A stretch of 64,000 nucleotides of DNA from Azomonas macrocytogenes (GTDB lineage Bacteria > Pseudomonadota > Gammaproteobacteria > Pseudomonadales > Pseudomonadaceae). The notes beneath the pieces were generated by a model. It was given only the letters and a program-made list of their open reading frames with translations, searched no databases and had not been told where the DNA came from. This document shows, piece by piece, positions 49,508 to 59,051 of the stretch. Numbering within the stretch: the stretch's first letter is position 1; every line of letters begins with the position of its first letter. A program made the position numbers and the translations under genes. The DNA is taken from assembly GCF_014191985.1 (NCBI RefSeq), contig NZ_JACHXI010000008.1, forward strand, positions 78,477-142,476, read 5' to 3'.

Positions 49508-50530
49508 TTGACTCCGGAAGACCGGGCCATTGGCGAACAGGCTGCCGAGTGGCTGATCCACCTGAACGAGGAAGACCTCGACGCCGCCGAACGCCAGCGC
49601 TTCGCAGCCTGGAAAAACCAGGACCCGCGCCATGCCGCCGCCATCGAACGCCTGCAAGGCTTTGTCGGCCAGATGCAGACCTTGCGCCCGCAAAAAACCT
49701 CGGCACACGCTGCTCTCGACGCCGCCTTCGGCCAGCGTAAACGCTCACGTGGCAAACGTGGCCTGCAAACCCTGCTCTTGCTGCTCGTCCTCGCCCTGCC
49801 AGCCGCCGCCTTGCTACTGCACGACAGCCCGTTCGGCTATCTACTGGCCGACCTGCGCACGGCACCCGGCGAATGGCGCAGCCAGGTACTGGCGGATCAC
49901 ACACGTCTCGATCTGGCCGGCAACAGTGCTGTCGACCTGCGCTTCGACACTCGTCAACGGCGCATCGAACTGCTCAAGGGCGAAATTCTTGTGGAGGTCG
50001 CCCCGGATACCCGGCGGCCGTTCGTCGTCGAGACCGAGCACGGCCGGATGCGTGCGCTCGGCACACGCTTCCTGGTCCGCCGCGAGGACGGCGCCACCCG
50101 GCTGATCATGCTTGAATCGCGCGTTGCCGCCCATGGCTCTGCCTCCCCGGCAGAAGTCGAAGTGGTAGCCGGCGAACAGGCACTCATCACCCCGTCGACA
50201 GTGCGCCTGGACGCCAGCATCGACCCGCACGGCATCGACGCGGCCTGGAATCGGCACCAACTGGTCGTGCAGGATCGCCCGCTACCGGAAGTGCTCGACG
50301 AACTGGCCCGCCAGCATAGTGGCTTCCTCTACTTCAACCGCCAGGCCCTGGAGCACCTGCGTGTGTCCGCCGTACTGCCCCTGGACGATCCCCAACGAGC
50401 CCTGAATCTGATTGCCGAAACGCTGCCAATACAGGTGCGCATTTTCAGTCCCTGGCTAGTGCTGATCGGGCAGGATGAGGAAAGCCCAGACGCGCAGGCT
50501 GCGCCCCGGCGTCAGGGCGGTTTCCGGTAA
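49508..50530 (+). CDS. FecR-type transmembrane anti-sigma regulator
   Basis: A 340-aa FecR family protein that relays the receptor signal to the sigma factor. The N-terminal cytoplasmic anti-sigma region (EQAAEWLIHLNEEDLDAAERQRFAAWKNQDPRHAAA) is followed by a single membrane helix (LQTLLLLLVLALPAAALLL, about 86-104), a periplasmic FecR domain (APGEWRSQVLADHTRLDLAGNSAVDL) and a C-terminal STN-like segment that meets the receptor. The start must be the TTG because an in-frame stop (that of fecI) lies two codons before it and the family N-terminus begins there. TTG and a poor ribosome site suggest translation coupled to fecI. Confidence 0.88.
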   Translation: MTPEDRAIGEQAAEWLIHLNEEDLDAAERQRFAAWKNQDPRHAAAIERLQGFVGQMQTLRPQKTSAHAALDAAFGQRKRSRGKRGLQTLLLLLVLALPAAALLLHDSPFGYLLADLRTAPGEWRSQVLADHTRLDLAGNSAVDLRFDTRQRRIELLKGEILVEVAPDTRRPFVVETEHGRMRALGTRFLVRREDGATRLIMLESRVAAHGSASPAEVEVVAGEQALITPSTVRLDASIDPHGIDAAWNRHQLVVQDRPLPEVLDELARQHSGFLYFNRQALEHLRVSAVLPLDDPQRALNLIAETLPIQVRIFSPWLVLIGQDEESPDAQAAPRRQGGFR

Positions 50531-50632
50531 AACCCGGTCAACCTCGAAGCCTGGAGATATGCAGGGTGGATGGACGAACCCATCCAGTGTTTCGCACACC
50601 GGCTAGACGAGCAAAGTGTCGTTCACTTAGCA

Positions 50633-50688
50633 CCTGTTGACGCTACTGGCACGGCCGCGCCGGAACTCGCGACAGTAGTATTAACAGG
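50633..50688. repeat. 56-nt inverted repeat between fecR and the receptor gene
   Basis: CCTGTT/AACAGG and CTACTG/CAGTAG are nested perfect 6-bp arms with a symmetrical four-base internal region that can partly pair. The ends share TGTTGACG and AACAGGCCC with a second hairpin at 15185-15233, so both may belong to one dispersed family. Confidence 0.55.
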
Positions 50689-50773
50689 CCCTGGCACGGG
50701 AGACCGGAAAGGCTGAGGAAACTCATCCGGCCGCGATGCGGTGGGGCTCAATTATCCGGGCCTTGGCACCTAG

Positions 50774-50795
50774 AAAATAAAATAATTCTTATTTT
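50774..50795 (+). promoter_or_regulatory. candidate Fur box upstream of the TonB receptor
   Basis: AAAATAA and TTATTTT are perfect arms around eight bases (AATAATTC), an AT-rich dyad resembling the iron-repressor site, about 60 bp before the receptor start. It would make the receptor iron-repressed. The match to GATAATGATAATCATTATC is only partial. Confidence 0.45.
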
Positions 50796-50857
50796 GTTCC
50801 GCTTTTCTGTTTCTGTCCGTCAAGGGAAATATCGACATTCGACAGGAACCCGCCACC

Positions 50858-53272
50858 ATGCACCCAAGAACGCGCCACCCGGACGGCAACCCCCTCTTCG
50901 CGCCCCTGGCCCTGGCCATTCACCTGGGCTTCTCCTCTGTTGTGGGCACCACCCTGGCGCTGCCGGCCAAGGCCGCCGACAGCCAAGACGCCCGCCTCCG
51001 CTACGACATTCCCGCCGGCCCCCTCGGCGAAGCGCTCAATCGCTTCGCCCAGCAGGCCAGTATCGCCATTTTGTTCCGGGCACAGAATGTCGCCGGTCTT
51101 TCCAGTCCGGGCCTGCAGGGCAACTATGGCATCGAGGAAGGCTTCACCCGGCTTCTGCAAGGCAGCGGTTACGCCGCCGTCCGGGGCGCCAACGGATACG
51201 CACTGGTAGCCGTTCCTGAAACGGATAAGTCAGCAGAAAACAGCATGGAGCTGGATGCCATGCGGGTAGAAGACAACTCACTCGGCACCATCACCGAACA
51301 TACCAAGTCATATACGCCTGGCACCGTCGCCTCCGCCACCCGTTTGGTACTGACACCGCGAGAGACACCACAGACGGTCACTGTGGTCACCCGCCAGCAT
51401 ATGGATGACTTCAATCTCACCAGCATCGACAAAGTGATGCAGCACACGCCGGGGATCACGGTCACTTCACGGGACAGCGAACGATCCGAATATTATGCAC
51501 GAGGTTTTGCCATCACCAACTTTCAATACGATGGCATTCCTATTCAGCGGCTAGTCCAATACTCCTCAGGCAATACCCTGAGCGACATGATTGCCTATGA
51601 TCGTATCGAAATTATCAAAGGAGCTAGCGGTATCACCACTGGCAGCGGCGGGCCTGGAGCTACTCTTAATCTGGTGCGCAAAAAACCCACTCATGAACTT
51701 TCCGGACATGCCACGGCGGAGGCGGGCCGTTGGGATAATTACCGTACCGAGTGGGATTTGGGAGGACCTTTAAGCGAAAGCGGCAATATTAGGGGCCGAG
51801 TTGTCGGAGCTTTTCAGGATCAGCATTCCTTTATGGATCACTATAAAACGCAGACCAAAGCCTATTATGGCATCCTGGAAGTTGATCTTTCTCCAAATAC
51901 GTTGCTCACGTTCGGCGCCGATTACAATCAAAGTACCCCAACCGGTTCTAGCTGGGGAGGAATTCCGCTTTTCGACGCCCAGGGTGATGAAGTCCACGTG
52001 TCCCGCTCCTTTAATCCTGGGGCCAGTTGGAGTGCTTGGGAACAATTCAGCCGTTCTTATTTTACCCAGTTGGACCATAATTTTGACAATGGTTGGGTAA
52101 GCAGAGCTTATTATACCTACCAAACCAATGGCTATGATGCACAAATAGGATCAATAGGTTATAGCAGGCCTGAAAATCCTTATCTTTTATCCGGTCGTTA
52201 TCGAGGAAAAACCAAAAGCCAAGCATTGGAAGTTTATGCAAGTGGCCCCTTTGAATTATTGGGTCGCGAACATGACCTAGTAATTGGAGCCAGTGCCTAC
52301 CGTAACCATTGGCAAGGTAATGACTGGAGATCGGCTAGATCCACTATAGAAGACTTCTATGGTTGGAGTGGCGAAGTCCACAAGCGCGATTGGGGATCAG
52401 TCACAAACAGTAATGATCAATTAACACTCCAACGGGCTGTTTATGCCACAGCTCATCTTAAACCTACCGATAAGCTTGCCTTTACATTAGGTGCCCGGGT
52501 TACCAATTACCGCTTGAGCAGGGATGTCTATGCCAAAAAGACCGGTGAAGTCACGCCTTTTGCGGGTGTAGTTTACGATCTCAACGATAATTTTTCGCTA
52601 TATGCCAGCTATACCAGCATCTTCTTGCCATCGAATTATCGTGATGAAAATGGTGGCATCCTTCAACCGGATGAAGGTGATAGCTATGAGGGGGGTATAA
52701 AAGGAGAATGGTTCAATGGACGTTTGAATGCCAGCTTGGCTTATTTTGAAATTCGTGAAGATAACCGTGCCGAATACGCTGGATTTAACACTGAAAGAAA
52801 CGAATCCTATTTTCAAGGAATCAAGGCTAAAACCAAAGGGTTGGAGTTGGAAGTTTCGGGTGAATTAACGCCAGGCTGGAATATCCAGGCAGGTTATACT
52901 TGGATGACGATTCGGCGTGATGACAATAATAGAAAAATAACTACTGAAACCCCCGAACATCAGTTCAAAGCATATACGACCTATCGACTACCAGGGATAT
53001 TTAAAAAATTAACCATTGGTGGTGGAGCCAATTATCAGGGAACGACTTGGATGGATGTTTCTAATCCTGTTAAGGGAACTGTACAAAATCACCAAGAGGC
53101 TTTTTGGTTAGTCAATCTAATGAGCAAATACCAAATTACCGATAAACTTTCCGCCACTCTTAACATTAACAATTTATTTGATAAATTTTACTATACTAAC
53201 ATTGGTTATTATAATACAAAAGCTTACGGAGAGCCTCGCAACATGATGCTAACTACCCGCTGGGATTTTTAA
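50858..53272 (+). CDS. TonB-dependent siderophore receptor with N-terminal signalling domain
   Basis: An 804-aa outer-membrane receptor of the FpvA/FoxA transducer class. Signal peptide to about residue 40; STN signalling domain 48-98 (RYDIPAGPLGEALNRFAQQASI); a TonB-box-like ELDAMRVE near 131-138; plug domain with PQTVTVVTRQHMDDF and YDRIEIIKGASGITTGSGGPGATLN; beta-barrel ending in ...TTRWDF with terminal Phe. With fecI-fecR upstream it forms a cell-surface signalling unit. Odd: the first 600 bp are GC-rich (about 68% in the line at 50881) while the rest is AT-rich (about 37% at 52141), breaking near 51.48 kb, so the barrel was probably acquired by recombination. The ligand is unknown; an Fe3+-siderophore is likely. 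Confidence 0.92.
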   Translation: MHPRTRHPDGNPLFAPLALAIHLGFSSVVGTTLALPAKAADSQDARLRYDIPAGPLGEALNRFAQQASIAILFRAQNVAGLSSPGLQGNYGIEEGFTRLLQGSGYAAVRGANGYALVAVPETDKSAENSMELDAMRVEDNSLGTITEHTKSYTPGTVASATRLVLTPRETPQTVTVVTRQHMDDFNLTSIDKVMQHTPGITVTSRDSERSEYYARGFAITNFQYDGIPIQRLVQYSSGNTLSDMIAYDRIEIIKGASGITTGSGGPGATLNLVRKKPTHELSGHATAEAGRWDNYRTEWDLGGPLSESGNIRGRVVGAFQDQHSFMDHYKTQTKAYYGILEVDLSPNTLLTFGADYNQSTPTGSSWGGIPLFDAQGDEVHVSRSFNPGASWSAWEQFSRSYFTQLDHNFDNGWVSRAYYTYQTNGYDAQIGSIGYSRPENPYLLSGRYRGKTKSQALEVYASGPFELLGREHDLVIGASAYRNHWQGNDWRSARSTIEDFYGWSGEVHKRDWGSVTNSNDQLTLQRAVYATAHLKPTDKLAFTLGARVTNYRLSRDVYAKKTGEVTPFAGVVYDLNDNFSLYASYTSIFLPSNYRDENGGILQPDEGDSYEGGIKGEWFNGRLNASLAYFEIREDNRAEYAGFNTERNESYFQGIKAKTKGLELEVSGELTPGWNIQAGYTWMTIRRDDNNRKITTETPEHQFKAYTTYRLPGIFKKLTIGGGANYQGTTWMDVSNPVKGTVQNHQEAFWLVNLMSKYQITDKLSATLNINNLFDKFYYTNIGYYNTKAYGEPRNMMLTTRWDF

Positions 53273-53369
53273 GATTCATTACAGGCAAAAACCGCTGTTT
53301 TATACAGCAAACTCTTCAAACCTAACGTCGCGACAATAAAATTGACTCCCACGATTACCACTTGCCCGA

Positions 53370-53400
53370 CACGAAAGCTTTATTTGCTTTCGTGTTTTTT
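53370..53400 (+). terminator. rho-independent terminator of the TonB receptor gene
   Basis: CACGAAAGC and GCTTTCGTG form a 9-bp stem with a 7-nt loop, directly followed by six Ts. It lies about 100 bp after the receptor stop. Confidence 0.88.
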
Positions 53401-54033
53401 CATTCTGACTATCCAACTCGAGAAACCATACAGTTAATCGCTGACGCATCAAGTGATACTCGGGCAAGCCAACTGCACATCCAAGTCGGGCCAATACAGC
53501 GGCCCGCTATCATAAACCTCGTTATCGGCAAAGCGGCCTCCACGACACTCTCCTGAACCACTCCAAAACACTTCCAGTCAGAACGATAACAGTAGCCGGG
53601 AGATTCGCACCGAGTGAACTCACGCGGTCTTCAAGCGTGCCATTCAGCCGTTTGCCATTCATCTCGCCAGGGAAAAGTGCGCCTTAGAAAGGCTTACTGA
53701 GTCATTTATCAAGCCGAAGACTATTTCCAAGTCTCTTTCGTTATATACATATAAATATTCAAACAACAATCAATAGTCATTTGTTACATTTCATATTTTA
53801 TGTAAAAAAATATTAATTTATTGATTTTAATAAATAAAAATAGAAAAAATAACAAGGTTATGTTTTGCAACAATTACCTTTGTTTTTTTATAAATAATTA
53901 TATTGTAAAAGCATGCCGCCAACGTATGACATGCCTGCTTGTCCGTTACAGCATTTTAATTGGTACAAGCAAGTCCTGATTTGTATTCAGCAACAATTAG
54001 TTTCGTTTCTTTGAAACAGTTACATAATATTAA

Positions 54034-54048
54034 AAGGAAACTCTCCTT
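54034..54048 (+). promoter_or_regulatory. OprD ribosome site within a small hairpin
   Basis: The Shine-Dalgarno AAGGA is followed after five bases by TCCTT, its exact complement, right before the ATG. The 5-bp stem would hide the ribosome site when formed. The spacing from AAGGA to the start is 11 bases, longer than usual. Confidence 0.4.
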
Positions 54049-54049
54049 A

Positions 54050-55402
54050 ATGAATAAATCCTTTTCCACTCTGTCCATCATAGCGGGTACTTTCGGTCAA
54101 TTTCTTTGCGGGCAGGCAAGCGCCGAGTTTCTGAAGGACAGTAAAGCCGCACTCACCTTGCGAAATTTCTACATCAACCAAGATCCTCGTACTATCGACC
54201 GTCCCCGAGTCGAGCAATGGGGGCAGGGATTCATTCTTGATTATAAATCCGGCTACACTGAAGGCCCGGTGGGCTTCGGCCTCAACTTGCTGGGCACTTA
54301 TGCAATCCGTCTGGATGATGGCGGCCGCACGGGCAAATCCGATCTGAAACGCATGCCTGGCGAGACATTTCCCCAGAGCAACGGAAAATCGGTCAATGAG
54401 TTCGGCAGGCTGGGCGTAACCGCCAAGATGCGCTATTCAGCGACCGAACTACAGGCCGGAACCATACTGCCTAAAGTGCCGGTAGTAACCTACAACGATG
54501 GTCGCCTGTTGCCACAGACGTTTGAAGGCGTCCAGATAACCTCAAAGGAAGTCGACAACGTACTCATCACTGCCGGCCGGCTGGAACGCTCCACGGAACG
54601 GAACTCCAGCAATAGCGACAGCCTGTCCATCATGGGATCGAACAATCGCCAAACCGGAAAATTCAGTAATCAATTTTACTACACAGCCATTGAATACAAA
54701 CCCGTCAAGAATCTGCAGCTGCAATACAATTTCGGAAAACTACAAGACTTCTATAAACAGAATTTTTTCGGCCTGATCCACGACCTGCAATTCCCGGTCG
54801 GCTCGCTGAAAACCGATCTGCGTTATTTCCATAACGAAGCCACCGGAAAGAACGCTTCCCGCTCCGGGCGGGCAGAGGGTTATCGCTCCAACGGCCACTG
54901 GAATACAGGAGACCCCGACCGATACAAAGTGGACAACAAGCTTTGGAGCGCGCAGTTCATCTATAGCCTCAGTGGACACAGCCTGAAAGCAGGCTACCAA
55001 AAGGTAACCGGCAAAAGCGATTTTCCCAGCATTGCTCCAGACGGTGGTACCGGCCGCCCGACTTACGTGATCACTCGCTCCAATACGCAGGCAGCGCAAT
55101 TTTTCAGCGCCGGTGAAAAAACCTGGCTGGTCGGATATGGTTATGACTTCGCCAAGCTCGGCCTCCCTGGCCTGAAGTTCGACACCACCTACTATAAAGG
55201 TAGCAACATCAAAGACGTGGGTAACGATGCTCGCGAGTGGGCACGCGACATCAACCTGAGCTATCAGGTGCAGAATGGAATGCTCAAGGGTCTGGGCGTT
55301 GTCTGGCGCAACGGTATATGGCGCGGCAATGACAGCAGTGCGTTCGCGGTCGACCGCGATGAAAACCGTGTAATAGTCAACTACACACTCAATCTGCTGT
55401 GA
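54050..55402 (+). CDS. OprD-family outer membrane porin
   Basis: A 450-aa OprD/Occ-family porin for small carboxylates, amino acids or aromatic acids. Signal peptide ends near CGQASA, then the family block EFLKDSKAALTLRNFYINQDPR, GFILDYKSGYTEGPVGFGLNLLG, and the terminal strand RVIVNYTLNLL. The length is typical. ATG is chosen at MNKSFSTLS since a signal peptide begins there. Substrate not predictable. Downstream it converges on a small membrane protein gene. Confidence 0.92.
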   Translation: MNKSFSTLSIIAGTFGQFLCGQASAEFLKDSKAALTLRNFYINQDPRTIDRPRVEQWGQGFILDYKSGYTEGPVGFGLNLLGTYAIRLDDGGRTGKSDLKRMPGETFPQSNGKSVNEFGRLGVTAKMRYSATELQAGTILPKVPVVTYNDGRLLPQTFEGVQITSKEVDNVLITAGRLERSTERNSSNSDSLSIMGSNNRQTGKFSNQFYYTAIEYKPVKNLQLQYNFGKLQDFYKQNFFGLIHDLQFPVGSLKTDLRYFHNEATGKNASRSGRAEGYRSNGHWNTGDPDRYKVDNKLWSAQFIYSLSGHSLKAGYQKVTGKSDFPSIAPDGGTGRPTYVITRSNTQAAQFFSAGEKTWLVGYGYDFAKLGLPGLKFDTTYYKGSNIKDVGNDAREWARDINLSYQVQNGMLKGLGVVWRNGIWRGNDSSAFAVDRDENRVIVNYTLNLL

Positions 55403-55594
55403 CGTGGGAGCTCTCGCTTGGTGTTTTCGTAGCCGCTCCCGGGTAAAGCGTCTGGCGTTTTCAATGCCGATGTGAAGATCCACTCGCCATCGATTCGCAA
55501 TCCCTCTCGATGCCTCGATGACGAAACGCCCGGCTTGAACCTGCTTGCAGCGTTTACCGCATCCAGTCCGTTCACGAAAGCGCTGCACAATCGG

Positions 55595-55633
55595 CGTGAC
55601 GGGTTAGCCCTTGGCTAATCCGCCACCGTCACG
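55595..55633 (-). terminator. hairpin between oprD and the small membrane protein gene
   Basis: CGTGACGG/CCGTCACG (8 bp) enclose TTAGCC/GGCTAA (6 bp) with a three-base loop. The structure is eight bases beyond the stop codon of the minus-strand small gene and 190 bp past oprD. No T-run follows. Confidence 0.5.
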
Positions 55634-55640
55634 TGCCTGC

Positions 55641-55829
55641 TCAGACGCGTACATTGCCGCGAGGCCCCATCAATGCCCAGATGATCAGGCCGAGCACCGG
55701 CAAGATCAGGATCAGCAGAACCCACAACACTTTCTTGCCGGTATCCGCCGAGCTGCGGACTACGTTGAGAACGGCCCAGATATCCAGCGCCAGTATGATC
55801 AGGCCAAGTATTCCGCCGAAGAAATCCAT
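55641..55829 (-). CDS. small PLDc_N-domain membrane protein
   Basis: A 62-aa protein with two hydrophobic helices (GGILGLIILALDIWAVLNVV and KVLWVLLILILPVLGLIIWALMG) and the family end GPRGNVRV. This is the PLDc_N pattern (found at the N-terminus of cardiolipin synthases, and as stand-alone proteins). Role unknown. GGGAG lies eight bases before the ATG. Confidence 0.8.
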   Translation of the reverse strand: MDFFGGILGLIILALDIWAVLNVVRSSADTGKKVLWVLLILILPVLGLIIWALMGPRGNVRV

Positions 55830-55898
55830 TCGCCAAACTCCCGTATCAGTAAGTACCTGATGTAGGACGCCTCGACCGATACCAAGGTTCAGCGAATT

Positions 55899-56582
55899 TC
55901 AGAAGACGGACGGATCGATTGCCGCGAAGCTGGCCACTGTCTCGTGCCCGCCCAACACACCGCCTTCGCGCGCCAGGCCAAGAGTACGCATACCGGCTGC
56001 ACGGGCGGCATCGAGTTCCTGGAGCACATCGGAGAGGAACAGGATCTCCCCCGCCGGCAGGCCGATGGCGCTGGCGATGCGTTCATAGGAGGCCGTTTCG
56101 CGCTTGGCACCGCTGGTGGTGTCGAAATAGCCGGAAAATAATGGCGTCAAATCACCTGCTTCAGAACAACCGAAAATCAGCTTCTGTGCCTGGATCGAAC
56201 CGGACGAATAGACATACAGAGCATATCCCTCTGCCTTCCAGCGGCGCAGCGCAACTACTGCATCCGGGTAGACATGCCCCTTGAGCTCGCCTGCTTCGTA
56301 GCCTTGCTGCCAGACCATGCCCTGCAGTGCCTTCAGCGACGTAGCCTTGCGATCGGTTGCGATCCACTCCAGCAGGATTGCCACGACGCGTTGCGTGTCG
56401 GCATCGGCCTCACCACTCTCGGCGCGTACGGCAGCAAGTTGTGCAGCCACCTCGGCAACGCCGGCGCGGGCGTGGATGAAAGCCGGCAAATGCTCGCGCG
56501 CATAGGGAAAGAGCACGTCGAAGACAAAACTCACCGCGCTGGTAGTACCCTCGATATCAGTGAGAATGGCCTTGACTGTCAT
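55899..56582 (-). CDS. mtnC: enolase-phosphatase E1 (acireductone synthase)
   Basis: MtnC (227 aa) enolises and dephosphorylates 2,3-diketo-5-methylthiopentyl-1-phosphate to acireductone. HAD motif I is [22 protein letters not shown] (the family's DIEGTT), motif II Ser/Thr in [11 protein letters not shown], motif III Lys in [14 protein letters not shown] and motif [15 protein letters not shown]. It overlaps the mtnD stop by four bases. Confidence 0.95.
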   Translation of the reverse strand: MTVKAILTDIEGTTSAVSFVFDVLFPYAREHLPAFIHARAGVAEVAAQLAAVRAESGEADADTQRVVAILLEWIATDRKATSLKALQGMVWQQGYEAGELKGHVYPDAVVALRRWKAEGYALYVYSSGSIQAQKLIFGCSEAGDLTPLFSGYFDTTSGAKRETASYERIASAIGLPAGEILFLSDVLQELDAARAAGMRTLGLAREGGVLGGHETVASFAAIDPSVF

Positions 56583-57130
56583 CCGACCTCCTCCAGACGC
56601 GGGAAGTGGCTGGCGATATCGCTGCCGGTAGGTTGTGCCACCCAGCCTTCGGGATTGTTGAACAGGCGAATGGCGACGAAGCTGGGACTTTCACCCATAT
56701 CGAACCAGTGTCGAGTACCCGCCGGGACCGAGATCAGATCGTTCCGTTCGCACAGCACGTTATAGACATAGCCGTTCACATGCAGGGTGAACAGACCGCG
56801 TCCGGCGACGAAGAAACGCACCTCGTCTTCACCATGCTGGTGTTCGTCGAGGAATTTTTCGCGCAGCGCTTCCCGCTGCGGATGCTTGCGATCCATGCTG
56901 ACCACATCAACCGTGATATAGCCGCGCTCGGCTTTCAACTGGTCGATTTGCGAGCGATAGGCCGCGATCACCTCTTCCTGACTGGCACCGGGAACGACCG
57001 GGGTCTCGGCCTGCCAACGTTCGAAACGGATGCCAACCTCGGCCAGCGTGGCCGCGATGTCTTCGGCATGGGTCAGTGCCTTGAGGGGTTGTTGAGGAAA
57101 ATCCTCGTGATAGACGCTCAGGATGCTCAT
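56579..57130 (-). CDS. mtnD: acireductone dioxygenase
   Basis: MtnD (183 aa) oxidises acireductone to the 2-keto precursor of methionine (Fe form) or to an off-pathway product (Ni form). The metal ligands are in [13 protein letters not shown] (His, His, Glu) plus the His of [25 protein letters not shown] starts after GGAGATACC. It is 59 bp downstream of mtnB and overlaps mtnC by four bases. Confidence 0.95.
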   Translation of the reverse strand: MSILSVYHEDFPQQPLKALTHAEDIAATLAEVGIRFERWQAETPVVPGASQEEVIAAYRSQIDQLKAERGYITVDVVSMDRKHPQREALREKFLDEHQHGEDEVRFFVAGRGLFTLHVNGYVYNVLCERNDLISVPAGTRHWFDMGESPSFVAIRLFNNPEGWVAQPTGSDIASHFPRLEEVG

Positions 57131-57189
57131 AGGGTATCTCCTAACGCTCCACAGAACCGGCACACACTGCCATCGGGAGCCGCATGTTA

Positions 57190-57822
57190 TCAGGGCTGGC
57201 GGGCAAGTGGGCCAAGTGCTTTGATCTTCAGTTCGCACTCGAACAGAAACTCGAAGGCCTCCACCTGTCGTAGCGCATCACTTACCTTCGTCCCCCAGGT
57301 ATAGAGACCGTGGCCGCGAATCAGATAGCCGACGCAGTCGGGATGCGCATCCAGCCACGGCTGGATCTTCGCTGCCAGGCGGGCGATGTCCTGATCGTTA
57401 TCGAAGATTGGCACCAATACCTGGCTTTCATGGGTCGAAACACCACTAAAAGCCTTCTGTAATTCGTAATCGGCAAAAACCAGTGAATCGCTGAGTGTCA
57501 GACGGGACAGCACCGTGGCATTTACCGAATGGGTGTGCAGAACTGCACCGATATCCGGCCGGCTACGATACAACTGGGTATGCAACAGCGTTTCCGCCGA
57601 AGGTTTCTTGTCTTGCTCCAGGCTGTTGCCGTGCATGTCCACAGCCAGCAGATCGTCGGCGCCCAGGATGCCCTTATGCTTGCCGGATACGGTAAGCAGC
57701 GCCTCGGTACTGGTCAGGCGTGCCGAATAATTGCTGCTGGTGGCCGGCGACCAACCGCGAGCGTAGAGAAAGCGTCCGGCCTCGATGATGGCCTGGGACA
57801 AATATTCGCGTGAGGCAGTCAT
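57190..57822 (-). CDS. mtnB: methylthioribulose-1-phosphate dehydratase
   Basis: MtnB (210 aa), class II aldolase/adducin fold, dehydrates methylthioribulose-1-phosphate. Zinc His are in VLHTHSVNATVL and the C-terminal LIRGHGLYTWG; the N-terminal WSPATSSNYSARL is typical. MTASREYLSQ starts seven bases behind AGAGGA and overlaps the MFS stop (ATGA). With mtnD and mtnC it forms the second half of the methionine salvage pathway whose first half (mtaD, mtnA) is at the left end. Confidence 0.95.
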   Translation of the reverse strand: MTASREYLSQAIIEAGRFLYARGWSPATSSNYSARLTSTEALLTVSGKHKGILGADDLLAVDMHGNSLEQDKKPSAETLLHTQLYRSRPDIGAVLHTHSVNATVLSRLTLSDSLVFADYELQKAFSGVSTHESQVLVPIFDNDQDIARLAAKIQPWLDAHPDCVGYLIRGHGLYTWGTKVSDALRQVEAFEFLFECELKIKALGPLARQP

Positions 57823-58970
57823 GCCCGTTCCTCTTGCAATCGAATGGCAATGATAACGGCTGCGACCAGCGCTGCCAGGCTGGCCATGCCGAAAGTCCAA
57901 AATGGACCAAGGCTGCTCCAGCTGTAACCAGCATACAGGGCCCCCAGAGCACCACCGATGCCGGACACAGAGGCATAGAGCGCCTGCCCCTGCCCTTTCT
58001 GCCGGGAATCGAAGCTACGCTGGACGATATTCACGGCAGCAACGTGGAAACTGCCGAAAGTCGCAGCATGCAGGATCTGCACGAACAGTAGTACCGGCAG
58101 TTGTTCCCCCAGACCTCCCAGCAAGGCCCAGCGCAACGCGGCAAACAGGAAACTGGCGATCAGGATCTGGCGCAGGCTGAAGCGCTTGAGCACCTTCGCC
58201 ATCACCAGAAACAAGAGGATTTCCGCCACCACGCCAAGCGACCACAGCAGGCCGATGGTGCCACGACCATAACCCAGGCTCTCCAGATAAATGCTGATAA
58301 ACGTGTAGTAAGGCCCGTGAGACAGTTGCATCAGTGCCGCACAGACATAGAAAGCCGGCACCCCAGGACGCAGCAACTGGCGCCAAAAACCACCTTCGGC
58401 AGATATCTCGCGCGGCTCAGGCCGGGTACGGGGAATCCAGAGCGTTGCCAGTACGATGCCGGCCATGACCAGGACAATGCTTTGCGGCCAGTAATCGAGA
58501 CTCAGATGCTCGAATAGCCCACCCAGCCCGGCCACCGCCACGATAAACCCAACACTGCCCCACAGGCGCAGCTGGCTATAGCGCGCCGCCTGTGCATGCA
58601 GATGGGCAAAGACGATGACCTCGAACTGCGGCAGTACCGCATGCCAGAAAAACGCATGCAGCGCCATCACCAGTGCCAGCCAGGCATAACTGTGTCCGAT
58701 GAAAATCGGCAGAAAGGACAACAGCGTGCAGATCGCCCCCAGACGCACGATAGCCAGTCGCTGCCCACTGGCATCGCCCAGCCAGCCCCAGAGGTTGGGA
58801 GCAAAGCAGCGCATCAGCATCGGGATCGCCAACAGCTCGCCGATCCGCGCAGCGGAAAACCCCAGATGCGCGAAATACAGGCCGAAGAACGGCGCTGTCG
58901 CGCCGAGCAAGGCGAAATAGAAGAAGTAGAAGCTGGACAGGCGCCAGTAGGGCAAAGGCAATGAGGTCAT
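57819..58970 (-). CDS. MFS transporter, HcaT/LacY-like
   Basis: A 383-aa twelve-helix major facilitator protein of the MFS_1-like (HcaT) group: YWRLSSFYFFYFALLGATAPFFGLYF at the start, the RLWGSVGFIVAVAGLG motif in the middle and SVSGIGGALGALYAGY near the end. In Pseudomonas the same gene directly precedes mtnB, as here with a four-base overlap. Coupling hints at a salvage-related substrate (for example a methylthio-sugar) but this is inference. Confidence 0.87.
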   Translation of the reverse strand: MTSLPLPYWRLSSFYFFYFALLGATAPFFGLYFAHLGFSAARIGELLAIPMLMRCFAPNLWGWLGDASGQRLAIVRLGAICTLLSFLPIFIGHSYAWLALVMALHAFFWHAVLPQFEVIVFAHLHAQAARYSQLRLWGSVGFIVAVAGLGGLFEHLSLDYWPQSIVLVMAGIVLATLWIPRTRPEPREISAEGGFWRQLLRPGVPAFYVCAALMQLSHGPYYTFISIYLESLGYGRGTIGLLWSLGVVAEILLFLVMAKVLKRFSLRQILIASFLFAALRWALLGGLGEQLPVLLFVQILHAATFGSFHVAAVNIVQRSFDSRQKGQGQALYASVSGIGGALGALYAGYSWSSLGPFWTFGMASLAALVAAVIIAIRLQEERA

Positions 58971-59051
58971 TTCCCAAGTGGCAGGTATGAAAAAGTCGCT
59001 GCAGGCATCAGGTAACAGCGAATGAAGCTTGATTCACCGCCGCCCTGCCGC

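Larger units (their letters stand above)
50531..50857 (+). other. 327-bp leader of the TonB receptor gene
   Basis: It holds the 56-nt inverted repeat and the Fur-like dyad. The receptor therefore probably has its own promoter (for the FecI-type sigma factor) rather than being read only from fecI-fecR. Confidence 0.55.
53273..54049. other. 777-bp intergenic region, very AT-rich in its right half
   Basis: Apart from the terminator at its left, no gene is supported. From about 53.73 kb it is almost only A/T, with long A and T runs, and probably holds the oprD promoter. A partial FNR-like dyad (TTGAT-N4-ATAAA) near 53.82 kb is too weak to call. Confidence 0.6.

Noticed and set aside
53819..53833. 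FNR/Anr box upstream of oprD
   Set aside because: TTGAT-N4-ATAAA matches only one half-site and lies in pure A/T sequence where such matches occur by chance.
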